From the NCBI GenBank assembly GCA_963693365.1, contig CAVNZM010000001.1, positions 8,556,001 to 8,620,000 on the forward strand: 64,000 nt of DNA, read 5' to 3'. This stretch comes from Amoebidium appalachense (taxonomy: Eukaryota > Ichthyosporea). The notes under the pieces are model-generated. The model did not search any database and was not told the DNA's origin. It saw nothing but the letters and a program-made list of their open reading frames with translations. Within the stretch, counting starts at the first letter, position 1, and the number at the start of each line of letters is the position of its first letter. A program made the translations under genes and the position numbers. This document shows, piece by piece, positions 30,134 to 40,884 of the stretch.

Positions 30134-30475
30134 ATGGCGGGCACGGAAGATGCTGATCCCGGCGTCGAGCTTCAACTTCGCAATGAGGCCCAGCCAGTAA
30201 TGGCTGTTGAACTTGAACGAACCTTGGGCTATAACCTCACAAACGACTTTTCAATTATCAACGAAATAACAAAACAATTGACCGTTCACCCACGTGACAT
30301 TGAAGTAGGATTTGAAGAGACTGTAGGCATGATTACTGAGGCCCTTCTAAAAGAGGCAGAAGCTTTGGCTCAGGAGGCCGACTTGACTAAGATTACCACA
30401 AGGGGCGGTCGCTCCACAAACACCAAGGAGGCCGTTGTTATGGCGTTTGGCATTAGAAAAGCGCACGAAATTTAA
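30134..30475 (+). CDS. Unrecognised ORF, 113 aa
   Basis: Starts at an ATG in good context (GCGAAGATGGCGG); an in-frame upstream ATG at 30104 would add ten residues. The protein is acidic and helical in character (ELERTLGYNLTNDFS, ALLKEAEALAQEADLTK) with no domain I recognise. Its stop codon abuts the end of the minus-strand gag-like frame at 30472, so the two converge without a gap. It could be a small gene, an exon or part of a mobile element. Confidence 0.35.
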   Translation: MAGTEDADPGVELQLRNEAQPVMAVELERTLGYNLTNDFSIINEITKQLTVHPRDIEVGFEETVGMITEALLKEAEALAQEADLTKITTRGGRSTNTKEAVVMAFGIRKAHEI

Positions 30476-31310
30476 GCTGTGGCATTTTCGACAAAAAACA
30501 CCTCTGGCGTGATTTTAATGGTGATGGTAAGAGCTTGTTCAAAGCGCAGACGGTCACACATGGTGCTGATGTTGGCCGGCACCATGGTGAAGGCTGCAGT
30601 GGTCAACTCGGACTCGTCGGTACCCTCAGGGGCAGGGTCAGACGCCACCCGAGGGCGGCGGGTTGGGTGCAGTGCCGACGCTGCGGCAAGGGCCGCCATA
30701 GCCTGGGTAGCCCCGTGGGTCTGGGCCACCGACTCGGCATACGTTTTGACTTTCTCTGACACGTACACGGTCTTGGCGTCCACAGTAGTGCGGTACACCT
30801 TAGGGTTCGTTGTGGGTATGAATTTGGGAGACCCCGGGGGAGTGGGTAACCGGTTAACCCATCGGGGGCTGCCTGTGCTGCAGGGGCCGGGCCCGCATGG
30901 GCAGGGCCAGTGGGGGGTGCCCGGTCAGCTTTCACTGGCAGCTGCCGTAAGCGTGTCTCATTTGCTGAACGAGGAGGTCCGTGTGGTCCTGTTTGGCTTT
31001 ATACTCGGCTAGTTGGGTTGTTAACTTCGGTGACTTGGGTGCGGAGCTGCTCAATGACATGATGCGCCATAAGTTTGAGCACAGATTTCCTAGCCTTCTC
31101 GGGTATCAAGTGCAGTTGTTCTTTCGTAATACAACTACTGGCTGGCGGCACGGCCGGTGGCGCTTTAACCTCGGGAAAGGGAACCTGTTCCGCCCGGCTC
31201 TGTTTCGTTAACCTCTTATCTGGGGATTCTCCGTCCCGTGTATCACGTTTGCGGCTCCCAGGCGGTGTCCCAGGAGGGTCCGGGGACAAGGATACGTCCT
31301 GAGAAGCCAT
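30472..31310 (-). pseudogene. Frameshifted gag-like ORF of an unclassified retroelement
   Basis: The minus strand opens with MASQDVSLSPDPPG and a basic region, then a coiled-coil-like HVIEQLRTQVTEV. The reading then moves to other frames (LAEYKAKQDHTDLLVQQMRH; a Pro/Ala-rich linker) and ends as VYRTTVDAKTVYVSEKVKTY...EVFFVENATA. At least two frame changes are needed to link the parts. The order coiled coil, Pro/Ala linker, helical block and the TATA-bearing module just upstream (31419-31524) suggest a retrotransposon gag, but no zinc knuckle or pol is present. Low certainty on class. Confidence 0.35.
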
Positions 31311-31418
31311 GGATGGGTTCTAGCTGCCCCTCTAGGAGACTAAGTAGAGGTGGATGGATGAACGAAATGGATGGATGAACGAAGTGGATATGGCAAAAAA
31401 TTCCTGGCATTTCGTTGT

Positions 31419-31524
31419 ACCTTGTCTGTGCGTACAGCAGCAGGCAGGGATGACGTCATGGCGATGACGCAACTTTCATATGCACTCTGACGGTATAAAT
31501 ACCAGAAATCTGGCGATTCCTGCA
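31419..31524 (-). promoter_or_regulatory. Promoter/LTR-like module (copy 2, inverted)
   Basis: Inverse of 19277-19390: the minus strand shows TATTTATACCGTCAGAG followed by GTCATCGCCATGACGTCATC. It sits about 110 bases upstream of the gag-like ATG at 31310, consistent with driving it. Confidence 0.45.
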
Positions 31525-31636
31525 GCTGGTGATTGGTAGGGCACGGTGTCTGTTTTTGGTGGACTTTGTCCTTTCTCCAAATGTTTGTAACGCACCAATG
31601 CATGCTACCGCCTTTTCTCCCTCCCGTAAGTGTCTC

Positions 31637-31676
<40 letters not shown>

Positions 31677-31865
31677 CCCCCCCCCCCCCCCCCCCCCTCC
31701 CCCCCCTCCCCCCCTCCCCTCCCCCTCCGGGCCATGCATGTTTATGCACATCATATTCGTGCCACTGAGATATTGTACATGATTGGGCTCTCTATACACG
31801 TTTGGGCTCTAAGTAGTTATATCGGCCATCAGAAACACAAAAGTTACACAATATAAGCTACAAAG

Positions 31866-32632
31866 TGTTGGACATCGTGTTCATAGAAGCTAGTTCTAGT
31901 GCACGTTGTTCCTTCTGTAAGTCAGAAATGATTGCATCTTGTGAGGCCAACCTCTGCTCCAGTAGTTGGACTAGTTGCTGCAACTGTAAGTTGTCAGACA
32001 TAGTGTCGTGTATGATGGGTAACTTGTCTATGTGTTTTGTGCACTGAAAACGACAGTAGAAAAAGTGTAAATCAAACGTTCTGCTTCCCATGTTTGTGAC
32101 ATGGGAGGCACTGCTTTATATAGTCGTTGGCCACCTCATGGTGGCCTCGTGTGCACCCTGGTGGTGGGCCATGTACAGCATGGCCGAAAAGAGAGCACAA
32201 TGAAAACAAGTCGTTAAAGATATAAAAGTTAACTGTGCACGTTGAGTGGCTAGTTAACTTGCACTAAAGCACACAAATAAACGTGTTTAACACACCAATT
32301 GCAGTTAAACGTAAATCTTACTTCACACAACTAAAAATATTCTGAGAATATCCGGGAATAAAGCACACTACCACTCTAAGAATAGAATCCTGTGGCAAAT
32401 ATAGACATGACATCATCTGAACCGGGAATATTACTTTAATGAGCACAATTAGCACGTTGCTAGTGAAGCTCGTCATTGGTACAGTTTTGGCTCAAACATA
32501 TAACTACCATATATGAATATGACCGTAAACAAAAGCTCTATGCACTCGAGTGAGTGTTGAAACAATTATTCAATTGCTCAGAGACTTTCTCTAACAGACA
32601 TTGCTAGCCGGGAGTACCAGTGTACTCCAACA
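31866..32632 (-). repeat. LTR-A, reversed (3' LTR of the gag-pol half)
   Basis: 767 bp, TGTTGG...CCAACA, nearly identical in inverse to 39818-40582. A TATA box (TATATAAA on the minus strand, 32115-32122) precedes a short ORF (MGSRTFDLHFF; inner start MSDNLQLQQLVQLLEQRL) that stays open to the LTR end. A polypurine tract GAGTAGGGG (32633-32641, minus) abuts it, as expected for a 3' LTR. Confidence 0.88.
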
Positions 32633-32817
32633 CCCCTACTCAATTGGATAATTGTGGTATGAATTAATGCAACTGAGCTCGAGTGCTTCAGGTGCACAAA
32701 ATACAGACAATAAAGATTCCCCTACTCAATTTTAGTATGGTACACGTAGTTGCACAGTCGGATGCAACTCTCTCCCCCCCCTGAAGTATGAGGGCGCAGT
32801 TGGTTGATGACGGGTGC

Positions 32818-35800
32818 TCAGCACATGTTGAGCATCCCCACGGCCTTGGTGAAGAAAGAGGCAGACAGGGCCTTGGTGAACATGTCGGCCTTGTTGTCAG
32901 CAGAAGCCACCGGGACCACAGTGATGTTGCCCAGCAGGTGATGTTCCTTGACGGAGCAGTAGCGGACGTCGATGTGCTTGGTCTTGGGCTTAACCCCCAG
33001 GGTGTCCAGCAGGGCCCGGGCAGACTCATTGTCCCCATGGATGGGCACCGGGGTGGGCTCATCGATAGGATTAAGGCCCAGGTCGTCCATCACATAGTTG
33101 AGCCATATGGCCTCGTTCGTAGCAGCAGACATGGCCACAAATTCAGCCTCAGTGGAGCTGTGGGTGGTGATGGACTGGAGCCGAGACACCCAGGACACAG
33201 GGGAGGAGTTGATGAAGAAGACATAGCCCGTGGTGGAGCGCCGGGTGTCGCGGTCCTCGGCGTAGTCGGAGTCGGAGTAGCCAACAAGGGTGGGGGGGCC
33301 GGGACGGTAGACAATACCCAGGTCGATGGTGGCCAGCAGGTAGCTTACAACTCTGGTAGCCATAGTCCAGTGGGTGACGGTGGGCGCATGAATGTGTCGA
33401 GTAAGGACTCCCAGAGCCTGGGAAATGTCGGGGCGGGTGGTACGCGCAATCCACAGCAGGGCACCGACCAGGCTGGCATAGTCCTCCTTCTTGCTGTGGG
33501 CTGGGGTCTTGTTGCTTTCACTGGCCTGGCCCGGGACGATGGGGGTCTTGGTGCCGGACATGTGGGTGAGACGAAAACGGGCAGCCAAGTCGATGATGTG
33601 TTGACGATGGCCCAGACGCAGAGACCCGTCCTCCAGCCAGGTAAGAGTGTGCCCGATGAGCAGGGTAGGACGACCCAGGTCCTTGGCAGAGAAACGAGCA
33701 TCCAGCTTGGTGAAAAAATCGTCGATGAGCGCATCAGTGGCGGCCGTCACGGTGAAGTCATCCACGTAGGCAGCAAGGGCAATAAACGTTGGGGTCCCGG
33801 CATTCTTGATGAACAGGCACGGGTCAGCAGCACTCACAATGAAGCCTTGGTCGAGGAGATGGTCACGGAGGGCCTCATACCACTGGCGCGGTGCCTGTTT
33901 TAGGCCGTAGAGCGCCTTGTGGAGCAAGCCGACAGCATGGGGGGCCGAGGGGTTGACGAAGCCAGGGGGCTGCTCAATGTAGATGGTCTCGTTGACGGTG
34001 CCGTTGAGGAATGCTGTGTTGACGTCGATGTGGCGCAGAGGCAGACCTTGGGCCACGGATGTAGCCAAAACCAGCCGGATGGTAGCCAGCGCAGTGTACA
34101 CGCAGCCACAGGTGACTCGGTGACGAAATAGTCCTGGCCAGGCTGCTGGTAGTTGCCCCGGGCCACAAGCCGGGCCTTGAAAGCAGTGACGTTGCCGACG
34201 TTGTCCTGCTTGACCGTAAAGACCCAGCCGACCGGAATGACAGTGGAGCCATCCTCTGGACGGGGCACAAGGGTGAAGGTGCCGTTGTCTTCCAGGGCCT
34301 TGAGCTCACGGTGTGCAGCCTCCTCCCATTTCAGACGCTGGGGACTCTTGAGTGCAGCCCGGACAGTCTTGGGGACAACAATGGTGGAAGCCTTGATGGG
34401 TGTTGATGCAGGAGCCGTAGCCTGGGAGGCAAGGGGGGCCGTAGCAGCAGCCACGTTGGCAGTCGGGCCTCGACGTTGGTCGTTGTACACAGCGCCACTA
34501 CGGGTCGTCCGGGGGAGCCGATGTGCAGGCTCGGGCAGGATCGGAGTGTCCAATTGATCACTTGGCGCTGTCCCATTGGCTGACAGACGAGACGAATCAG
34601 ATTGCTGATCATTCCGGACGATGTGATTGGCTGGCTGATTTGACGAATCAGATGACTCCAAAAAATGATGAATTGCCGGTGCGGTCGACCAATCAGATGG
34701 GACATCACGGAGGGGGTGCAGAATAGCAGCCTCGTCGAACTGCACGTCACGGCTGACGGTCATCTTGTGTGCTGCTGGAATCCAGACCTTGTAGCCCTTG
34801 ATGTTAGGAGGGTAGCCCACGAAGATGCCCTTGACGGCACGAGGCGCCAGTTTCGGTGTATCCTGTTGATGGACGTAGCAGGGAGAGCCCCAGACACGGA
34901 GCCGGCTGTAGTCGGGAGGAATGCCGGTCCACAGCAGGGCGGGAGACGATTGGCTGCCGGTGGCTCGCGACGGGAGCATGTTGCGTATAAAAGCCGCGGT
35001 CACAGCTGCCTCGGCCCAGAATCCCACCGGAAGGCCGGACTGCTGCAGGAGTGCCCGAACCATGTCGAGGAGGGTCCGGTTCAGTCGTTCGGCAGTCCCA
35101 TTCTGTTGAGGAGAGCCGGTGGTAGTGATCTGATGGCGAATGCCGTGCTCACGGTTGTAGTCCCCGAAGGCCGTGCCCATGTACTCGCCCCCCGTCGGAC
35201 TGAAACACCTGCATGGGAACACCGTGTTGGGTAACCGCCGCCTTGTGGTACGTCACATATGCAGCCAGTGTGTCCGACTTCTTGACGAGGGGCACGGCCG
35301 TGGTGTGGCCGGTGAAGTCGTCGTGGAACGTCGCCAAGTACTGAGCACCACCGATCGCGGGAGGGAAGGGGCCGCTGATGTCGCTGTGAACCTTGGCTAG
35401 GACCCGGGGAGCTTGGCTGGTTGATTCGGAGAAGGCAACACGGTGGGCTTTGCCGAGGGCACAGGGCTCACACACACCCGGAGACTTGGCACCGCCACCC
35501 ACCAATAGGCCTGCAGACTTGATGACCGAGCGTACAGCGTCAATGCCAGCATGGCCCAGACGGTAGTGCCACGTGTTGAGGTCGGCAGTAACCTTGAGGA
35601 TACGCGGAGCAGTGGTGGTTTGGGCGTCCGGGGTTGTGTCCGCGCGCAGAAGAGACACCGCCATGTGGTACAGCTTGGTGCCGACAGCCGAGCCGGTGGC
35701 CAGAATTTGATCGCCGTAGCACAACTTAACGCCGCCGCGGGTGTCAAAGCGGGGTAAAACGCCGTTGGTAGATGCCGTGAACACACTGATGAGAGTGTCG

Positions 35801-36296
35801 GGGATGGAGGGCACGTAGAGTACATCCGTCAGCTGATGCACCGCAGTAACGCCGTCGATGGTGCTGGAAAAGAACACGTCGCCCACCCCAAGCACTGCAC
35901 ATGCACCCTTGTCGGCTACTTGGACCGTGGAGTAAGGCGCCGCACGCATGTTGACGAACACATCGGGCCGGGGGCACACATGGTCAGTGGCTCCAGAGTC
36001 GAGGAGCACCTTGTTGGTGCCACAGTCGTTGCTAGACATGAGGAAAGCCCGGGGAGCGGCAGCCCCCCCCTTGCACTGTGCCGTAGTGTGGGTAGTAGAG
36101 GCAGGGTGGTTGATGCAGGACCCAGGCGGGAGGGGACCACCCTTAGGTTTGCGGCCGTTGGCACGGTTGCCCCCCTTGCACATGGCGGTAGTGTGACTGG
36201 TAGACAGTGGGTGATTGACGCAGGAACCCTTGGGGTAGGTGCTGGCACGGCTGTTGCCAGAGTTGCTGTGTTGGCCGTTGCCGTTGGGGCACTGAG
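32818..36296 (-). pseudogene. Ty1/copia pol: protease, integrase, reverse transcriptase, RNase H (frameshifted)
   Basis: In order on the minus strand: protease DSGATDH; GAG-pre-integrase HYRLGH and CEPCALGKAH; integrase core with HSDISGPF, FQSDGG and SPQQNGTAERLNRT; copia-type RT beginning WEEAAHRELKALEDNGTF, with HIDVNTAFLNG, YGLKQAPRQWY and the catalytic YVDD; then RNase H with STEAEFVAM and the final ADMFTKAL. Integrase before RT is diagnostic of copia. Two frame changes break the ORF: one in the C/G run at 35188-35193, where one G seems extra, and one near 34105-34130 just before the RT palm. The 5' end is separated from gag by the nested element. It ends at the TGA at 32818-32820. Confidence 0.92.
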
Positions 36297-36546
36297 TGTC
36301 ATGTGCTGAGCTGATTCGTATTAGTTTGCTTCTATAATTCGTGTTTTGGTGAGTGAATTTCGGGGGTTTTCTTGCATAGTGATGCCGGGGTCTAAGTGGG
36401 GTATGAGGAGATTAATCAGTGGTATGGGAAGAACCTGATGCGGCGGCGGCTGATTGTTAAAGGTGCGCGCGTGCATGCACCATGCCTCTGCGTACTCTCC
36501 ATGTTAAATGTTGTATTGCTTCTTGCTGTGTGCTTGGCGAGACCCA
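36297..36546 (+). repeat. 5' LTR of the nested element
   Basis: 250 bp, TG...CA, direct repeat of 38479-38728. The sequence after it (TGTTGCCTGCTCGCG) does not obviously match a common tRNA 3' end, so the primer site is unassigned. Confidence 0.8.
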
Positions 36547-38478
36547 TGTTGCCTGCTCGCGTGTGTGTATGCTTATATGTATTGTGAGTAAACGTGTGTA
36601 CGTGTTGTAGTGCTGTAGGGGTGTCTGAGGTGGCGGTAGCCAATGGTGTGGAGTGCGTGTAGTCTGTGGGGGAGGGAGTGTTGTGATTGGCTGAATGTCA
36701 CTGTGGTATTTGTCTGGCCAGTGGGCCGCGTGTCTGTGAAGTGTCTCGCGGGGTCGCGGGCTTTTGGAAGTTCTTCTCAGAACACAAAAAACTCTCTTCC
36801 CACCCAACTCAAAGAAAAGTTTATACGTATACACGGTTTCGAGCCCCTTTAAGCGTGCAGATAGTTAGAGTAGTTCATATACACTCTGGTTGTAGCTACG
36901 ACAAGCTACACCCCCCTTTCTCTGCAGTTTTTTGCAGGGAGGGGGCACACGCACTGTTAGTCCTTCTGGGCTGTTGCTTTCACCCCTAGTTTTTTTTTCA
37001 GGACTAGCGGTTATGAGTGGTTTTGACTTAGGACTTTTTCGCCGGTTAGAGGTAGAAGAAACATACGCACACACGGACCTACAGCTAGCAACAGTTGGCA
37101 TAGGCAACATGAGCAGTAGGACTAGTATCACAGGGGACTTAGTCCTCGCTAAGGACCTTGACCTCCCTAGGTGACTTAGCAAGCTCAGGGCCGTTTGCCC
37201 AGCAGAGGCCTCAGAAGGGACCGGCGGCGGTCACCCTCCCCACGGCGCTACCAGCCCTACCAGCCACGGCCACAACGGGATAACAGATGGGCCAGGCTGG
37301 CGTCTTTGGGCGGGACAGCAAGAGCCGGCGCCAGGCTCTTTCCCAGGCACCTGCGACAACTGCAAGGAGCGGGGGCAACGCGTGGTGTAAACAGCCCCGT
37401 CGTGGGGGGCAGGGACGTCGGTGACCGTGTTGCTGGTATGAAGGTTTTATTAGGGGGTAGGCCGTCTCTTGGGTTGTTGTTGTTGTATGAGAGTTGTGTA
37501 TTGTTATTTTTCGCTGGGTTTTCTACTGGTGCCTGGCGTTTTCGACGTGTGTATGAGTCCTGTGTTGGCGACGTGTGTGGTTAGGGTCAGTGGAATAGAA
37601 AGTCCTGCTGCTGTTTGGGAGCTCGGCCCTCTGACGAGGGGGCTGGGGGGGGGTCGAAGTGTAGTCATGGCAGTGGCAGGCCCCCACTGTTGTGAACCCC
37701 CGTCGTCAAAGGGCCTGGTGCTGAGGCCCCTTGGAGTGGCTGCCCTGGGCCTGGTGTTGAGGCCCTTTAGAGTGGCTGCCCGTAGTGTTGTTGAGTAGTG
37801 TTGTGGTGCCCAGTGCAGCAGTAGGCCTTAGACACACCGCTGGGTAGGGCACGGTTGGGGCGGAGGCATTCCCAAACCACCGGGACCTACGTAGTAGGAG
37901 TCTTTGTCGGGTAGAGGAATGGCCAGCAAGAGAGTCTGGAGGTGTACGTCACATGAGTCTGGAGGTGTTCGTCACGGCATGTTTGGTTGTGTTAGGAATT
38001 CTTTGTGGACGGGGGCTGCACGTGCGTGTAGAAGGTTAAAAAAAAAAAAAAAAAAAAAAAAAGACAGGACTCTCAGAGTCCAGGCGGACTCTCATAGTCC
38101 GCTGGAGGACCATACGAACCGACCCAAAATGTAAACTTTACATTTTCTCCCACTGGCATCATGTCTGTTGCTATGTTCCACTCGATATAACATTGTGCCA
38201 GGGGCATGGGGTTTTGGGTGCAGGTTGTGGACGGGGGCAGAGGTGCATCTACAGGGCAACGTCAGTGGCGGTTCATATTATCCTTGTTTTGGGGTTGGGT
38301 TGGGTACTAACCATGCTGGGGTGGTGCGTGGATGCATGTATATGTTTTATGTTATATGTTATATGTTGCTTCCTGCATGGTTAGCGGTAGTTGTAGTCGC
38401 TCAGCACATAACTTTATTTTGTTTTTAGGTAGTTTTTACTGAGGTGGAACTCAGTTATTTTCTGTGCGAGGGGGGAGT

Positions 38479-38728
38479 TGTCATGTGCTGAGCTGATTCG
38501 TATTAGTTTGCTTCTATAATTCGTGTTTTGGTGAGTGAATTTCGGGGGTTTTCTTGCATAGTGATGCCGGGGTCTAAGTGGGGTATGAGGAGATTAATCA
38601 GTGGTATGGGGAGAACCTGATGCGGCGGCGGCTGATTGTTAAAGGTGCGCGCGTGCATGCACCATGCCTCTGCGTACTCTCCATGTTAAATGTTGTATTG
38701 CTTCTTGCTGTGTGCTTGGCGAGACCCA
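38479..38728 (+). repeat. 3' LTR of the nested element
   Basis: Direct repeat of the 5' LTR, preceded by the polypurine tract at about 38469-38478. Confidence 0.8.
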
Positions 38729-39526
38729 TGTGATGTGGCCTGGTTTGCCGCAGCCGTGGCAGATGACAGGTTGAGGAGCCCGTGTGGTGAAGGCGGCCGG
38801 CCCGGAGCTGGTAGTCACACGTGCACGTGGGTGGCTGGTCTCATATGCCCGTAGCTGTTGGAGGAGGCCCATTACGGTAGGCTTGGGTGTCATCTTGTAG
38901 GCAATGACAGGCATTTCGTAGTAAGGCACCTTGCCGAGGTCGTTGGTGAGCTTGGTCAGCACTTGAGCATCACCAATTTGTGTGCCGTAATCGGCCAGGC
39001 GCCGCACGTAGCCGCGGAGCTTCATGGCGTATTTCGTCGCGGTGTCCGTAGGTTCAGGCGTAGAATTCATGTACAGCCCGATAAGGTCGTATTGATTGGC
39101 CTCAGATTGCTCCAGGTAGTGGGCAGATAGGGCCGACCATATCTCCGCAGGTGTGGTGGTGCGTGTTAACCCTAGGATACAACGCACGTCAACCGAGAGT
39201 GCTTGCCACAGGTAGGAACGGGCAGTGTCGACCTGTTCACGGGTAGCCGGGTGCTCCGTACTGGGCGCGATGGTGTGGAGAAGACCAGCACCAGAAAGCT
39301 GGACATACATGGTTTCGGCCCATGTGTGGTAGTCCGTGCCTGAATCATTATCAATGCCAGTGAAGAGAGGGATGTCGACCTTGAACTTGATGGAATCATT
39401 ACGTGAGGGGCCCATAACCCTGTTGGAAGTAGAGTCCGCTGTGACTAGGGTCGTCGTGGCGCGCTTGGGCGCTGACCCGTTTTTTTTTACTGCTTTCAGT
39501 GTGTTAACTCCATGACTGAACTCCAT
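38729..39526 (-). pseudogene. Copia gag, N-terminus encoded inside LTR-B, zinc knuckle interrupted
   Basis: Starts MEFSHGVNTLKAVKKNG within LTR-B, crosses the LTR end (STSN) and primer site (RVMGP) without a stop, then continues with copia gag features: FTGIDNDSGTDYHTWAETM, AEIWSALSAHYLEQ, a helical capsid-like middle and the knuckle CHGCGKPGH. The nested element begins before the last cysteine of the CCHC knuckle; that cysteine (TQC) lies on the far side at about 36290. Gag would package RNA in virus-like particles. Apart from the insertion this part reads as one open frame. Confidence 0.82.
39407..39420 (-). other. Primer-binding site, half-tRNA type (initiator tRNA-Met)
   Basis: Immediately inside LTR-B the minus strand reads GGGTTATGGGCCCC. 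GGGTTATGGGCCC is complementary to the anticodon stem-loop of eukaryotic initiator tRNA-Met (GGGCCCATAACCC), the internal half-tRNA priming known for Drosophila copia. It is translated in the gag frame as RVMGP. Confidence 0.82.
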
Positions 39527-39814
39527 GACTTAACTCCATGTCTGCACCTGGCAGAGACGTGGCTTATATACCCGTGGGGCAGCAGTCTGGAATGTAATCC
39601 GGATGCCAGGCGCTAATCGGATTGGTTACTTTCATTTAGAGATCTCTGGGACCAGTGAACCAATCGTTTGCAGTCAAAACACAATTGGCAACATTCCTCA
39701 ACTATGCAGATGTGCATGTGGTGATCGAGTGTCAGCGTGTGTCTGTGTACACGGAACCAATTGTAAAGCTAACATACACATAATGTGGAGTGAGCGTAAG
39801 TCTGCACTCCAACA
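39421..39814 (-). repeat. LTR-B, reversed (5' LTR of the gag-pol half)
   Basis: 394 bp, TGTTGGAGTGCAG...CTTCCAACA on the minus strand; inverse of 40885-41277. It has a TATA box (TATATAA on the minus strand, 39564-39570) about 35 bases upstream of the first of three short in-frame ATGs of the gag frame. Confidence 0.88.
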
Positions 39815-39817
39815 CTG

Positions 39818-40582
39818 TGTTGGAGTACACTGGTACTCCCGGCTAGCAATGTCTGTTAGAGAAAGTTTCTGAGCAATTGAATAATTGTTTCAACACTCAC
39901 TCGAGTGCTAGAGCTTTTGTTTACGGTCATATTCATATATGGTAGTTATATGTTTGAGCCAAAACTGTACCAATGACGAGCTTCACTAGCAACGTGCTAA
40001 TTGTGCTCATTAATTAATATTCCCGGTTCAGATGATGTCATGTCTATATTTGCCACAGGATTCTATTCTTAGAGTGGTAGTGTGCTTTATTCCCGGATAT
40101 TCTCAGAATATTTTTAGTTGTGTGAAGTAAGATTTACGTTTAACTGCAATTGGTGTGTTAAACACGTTTATTTGTGTGCTTTAGTGCAAGTTAACTAGCC
40201 ACTCAACGTGCACAGTTAACTTTTATATCTTTAACGACTTGTTTTCATTGTGCTCTCTTTTCGGCCATGCTGTACATGGCCCACCACCAGGGTGCACACG
40301 AGGCCACCATGAGGTGGCCAACGACTATATAAAGCAGTGCCTCCCATGTCACAAACATGGGAAGCAGAACGTTTGATTTACACTTTTTCTACTGTCGTTT
40401 TCAGTGCACAAAACACATAGACAAGTTACCCATCATACACGACACTATGTCTGACAACTTACAGTTGCAGCAACTAGTCCAACTACTGGAGCAGAGGTTG
40501 GCCTCACAAGATGCAATCATTTCTGACTTACAGAAGGAACAACGTGCACTAGAACTAGCTTCTATGAACACGATGTCCAACA
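39818..40582 (+). repeat. LTR-A, forward (5' LTR of the mini half)
   Basis: 765 bp, TGTTGGAGTACACTGG...GATGTCCAACA. TATATAAA at 40326-40333 precedes the ORF at 40357 (MGSRTF...; inner start MSDNLQLQQ at about 40447, a likely coiled coil LVQLLEQRLASQDAIISDLQ). The frame stays open through the LTR end into the primer site. Confidence 0.88.
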
Positions 40583-40704
40583 GGGTTATGGGCCCAGACA
40601 CGACACCGCGGCCTCTAACTTCACGTCCCCTACGACGCCTTGAACGGAGGAGCCAGAAACCGACTTCTAGGCTGTACCCTACACCCGCGAGCGTATTTCC
40701 GTGA
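40357..40704 (+). CDS. LTR-A-encoded gag-like leader ORF, 115 aa
   Basis: Begins in LTR-A downstream of its TATA box, contains a leucine/glutamine-rich probable coiled coil (about residues 30-65), crosses the LTR end as MNTMSN and the primer site as RVMGP, and stops in the short internal region. It parallels the LTR-B gag start, where the same RVMGP leads into real gag. It is probably the amino end of a deleted gag rather than a complete gene; expression is inferred only. Confidence 0.45.
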   Translation: MGSRTFDLHFFYCRFQCTKHIDKLPIIHDTMSDNLQLQQLVQLLEQRLASQDAIISDLQKEQRALELASMNTMSNRVMGPDTTPRPLTSRPLRRLERRSQKPTSRLYPTPASVFP

Positions 40705-40884
40705 AGTAGAGACTTTCGCTTCCACAAACTCCATCCGCAGCAGCCTGCGACATCAACGTCAAGTATTCCACTTCATTGGCGGGGCACGCACCACAGTGGA
40801 ATGCACACCCCGGTCTACCCTGCAAGCAGCCACACTCACTCTCTCTTCTCTAGTGGTGTGTACACTTCTCCAATTGGGTAGGGG
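40583..40884 (+). other. Internal region of the mini half: primer site, 279 bp, polypurine tract
   Basis: GGGTTATGGGCCCAG (40583-40597) matches 15 bases of the initiator tRNA-Met anticodon arm in complement, and GGGTAGGGG (40876-40884) is a polypurine tract directly before LTR-B. Between them there is no gag-pol, so this half has the format of a TRIM/non-autonomous copia. Confidence 0.75.

Larger units (their letters stand above)
36297..38728 (+). mobile_element. Nested LTR element, non-autonomous, in the copia gag zinc knuckle
   Basis: Two direct 250-bp repeats (36297-36546, 38479-38728) begin TGTCATGTGCTGAG and end GAGACCCA; I noticed one difference between them (GGGAAGAA against GGGGAGAA). 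The 1.93-kb interior has no long ORF or recognisable pol domain, and contains an A run at 38039-38062. A polypurine tract GAGGGGGGAG directly precedes the right repeat, giving plus orientation. The insertion separates CHGCGKPGHIT from TQC of the host zinc knuckle. A clean target duplication was not found (CTGAG on the left, TGTGA on the right). High LTR identity implies recent insertion. Confidence 0.8.

Noticed and set aside
32788-33903. 371-aa plus-strand frame and other long plus frames at 34665 and 35836
   Set aside because: Antisense shadows of the copia pol frame on the minus strand.
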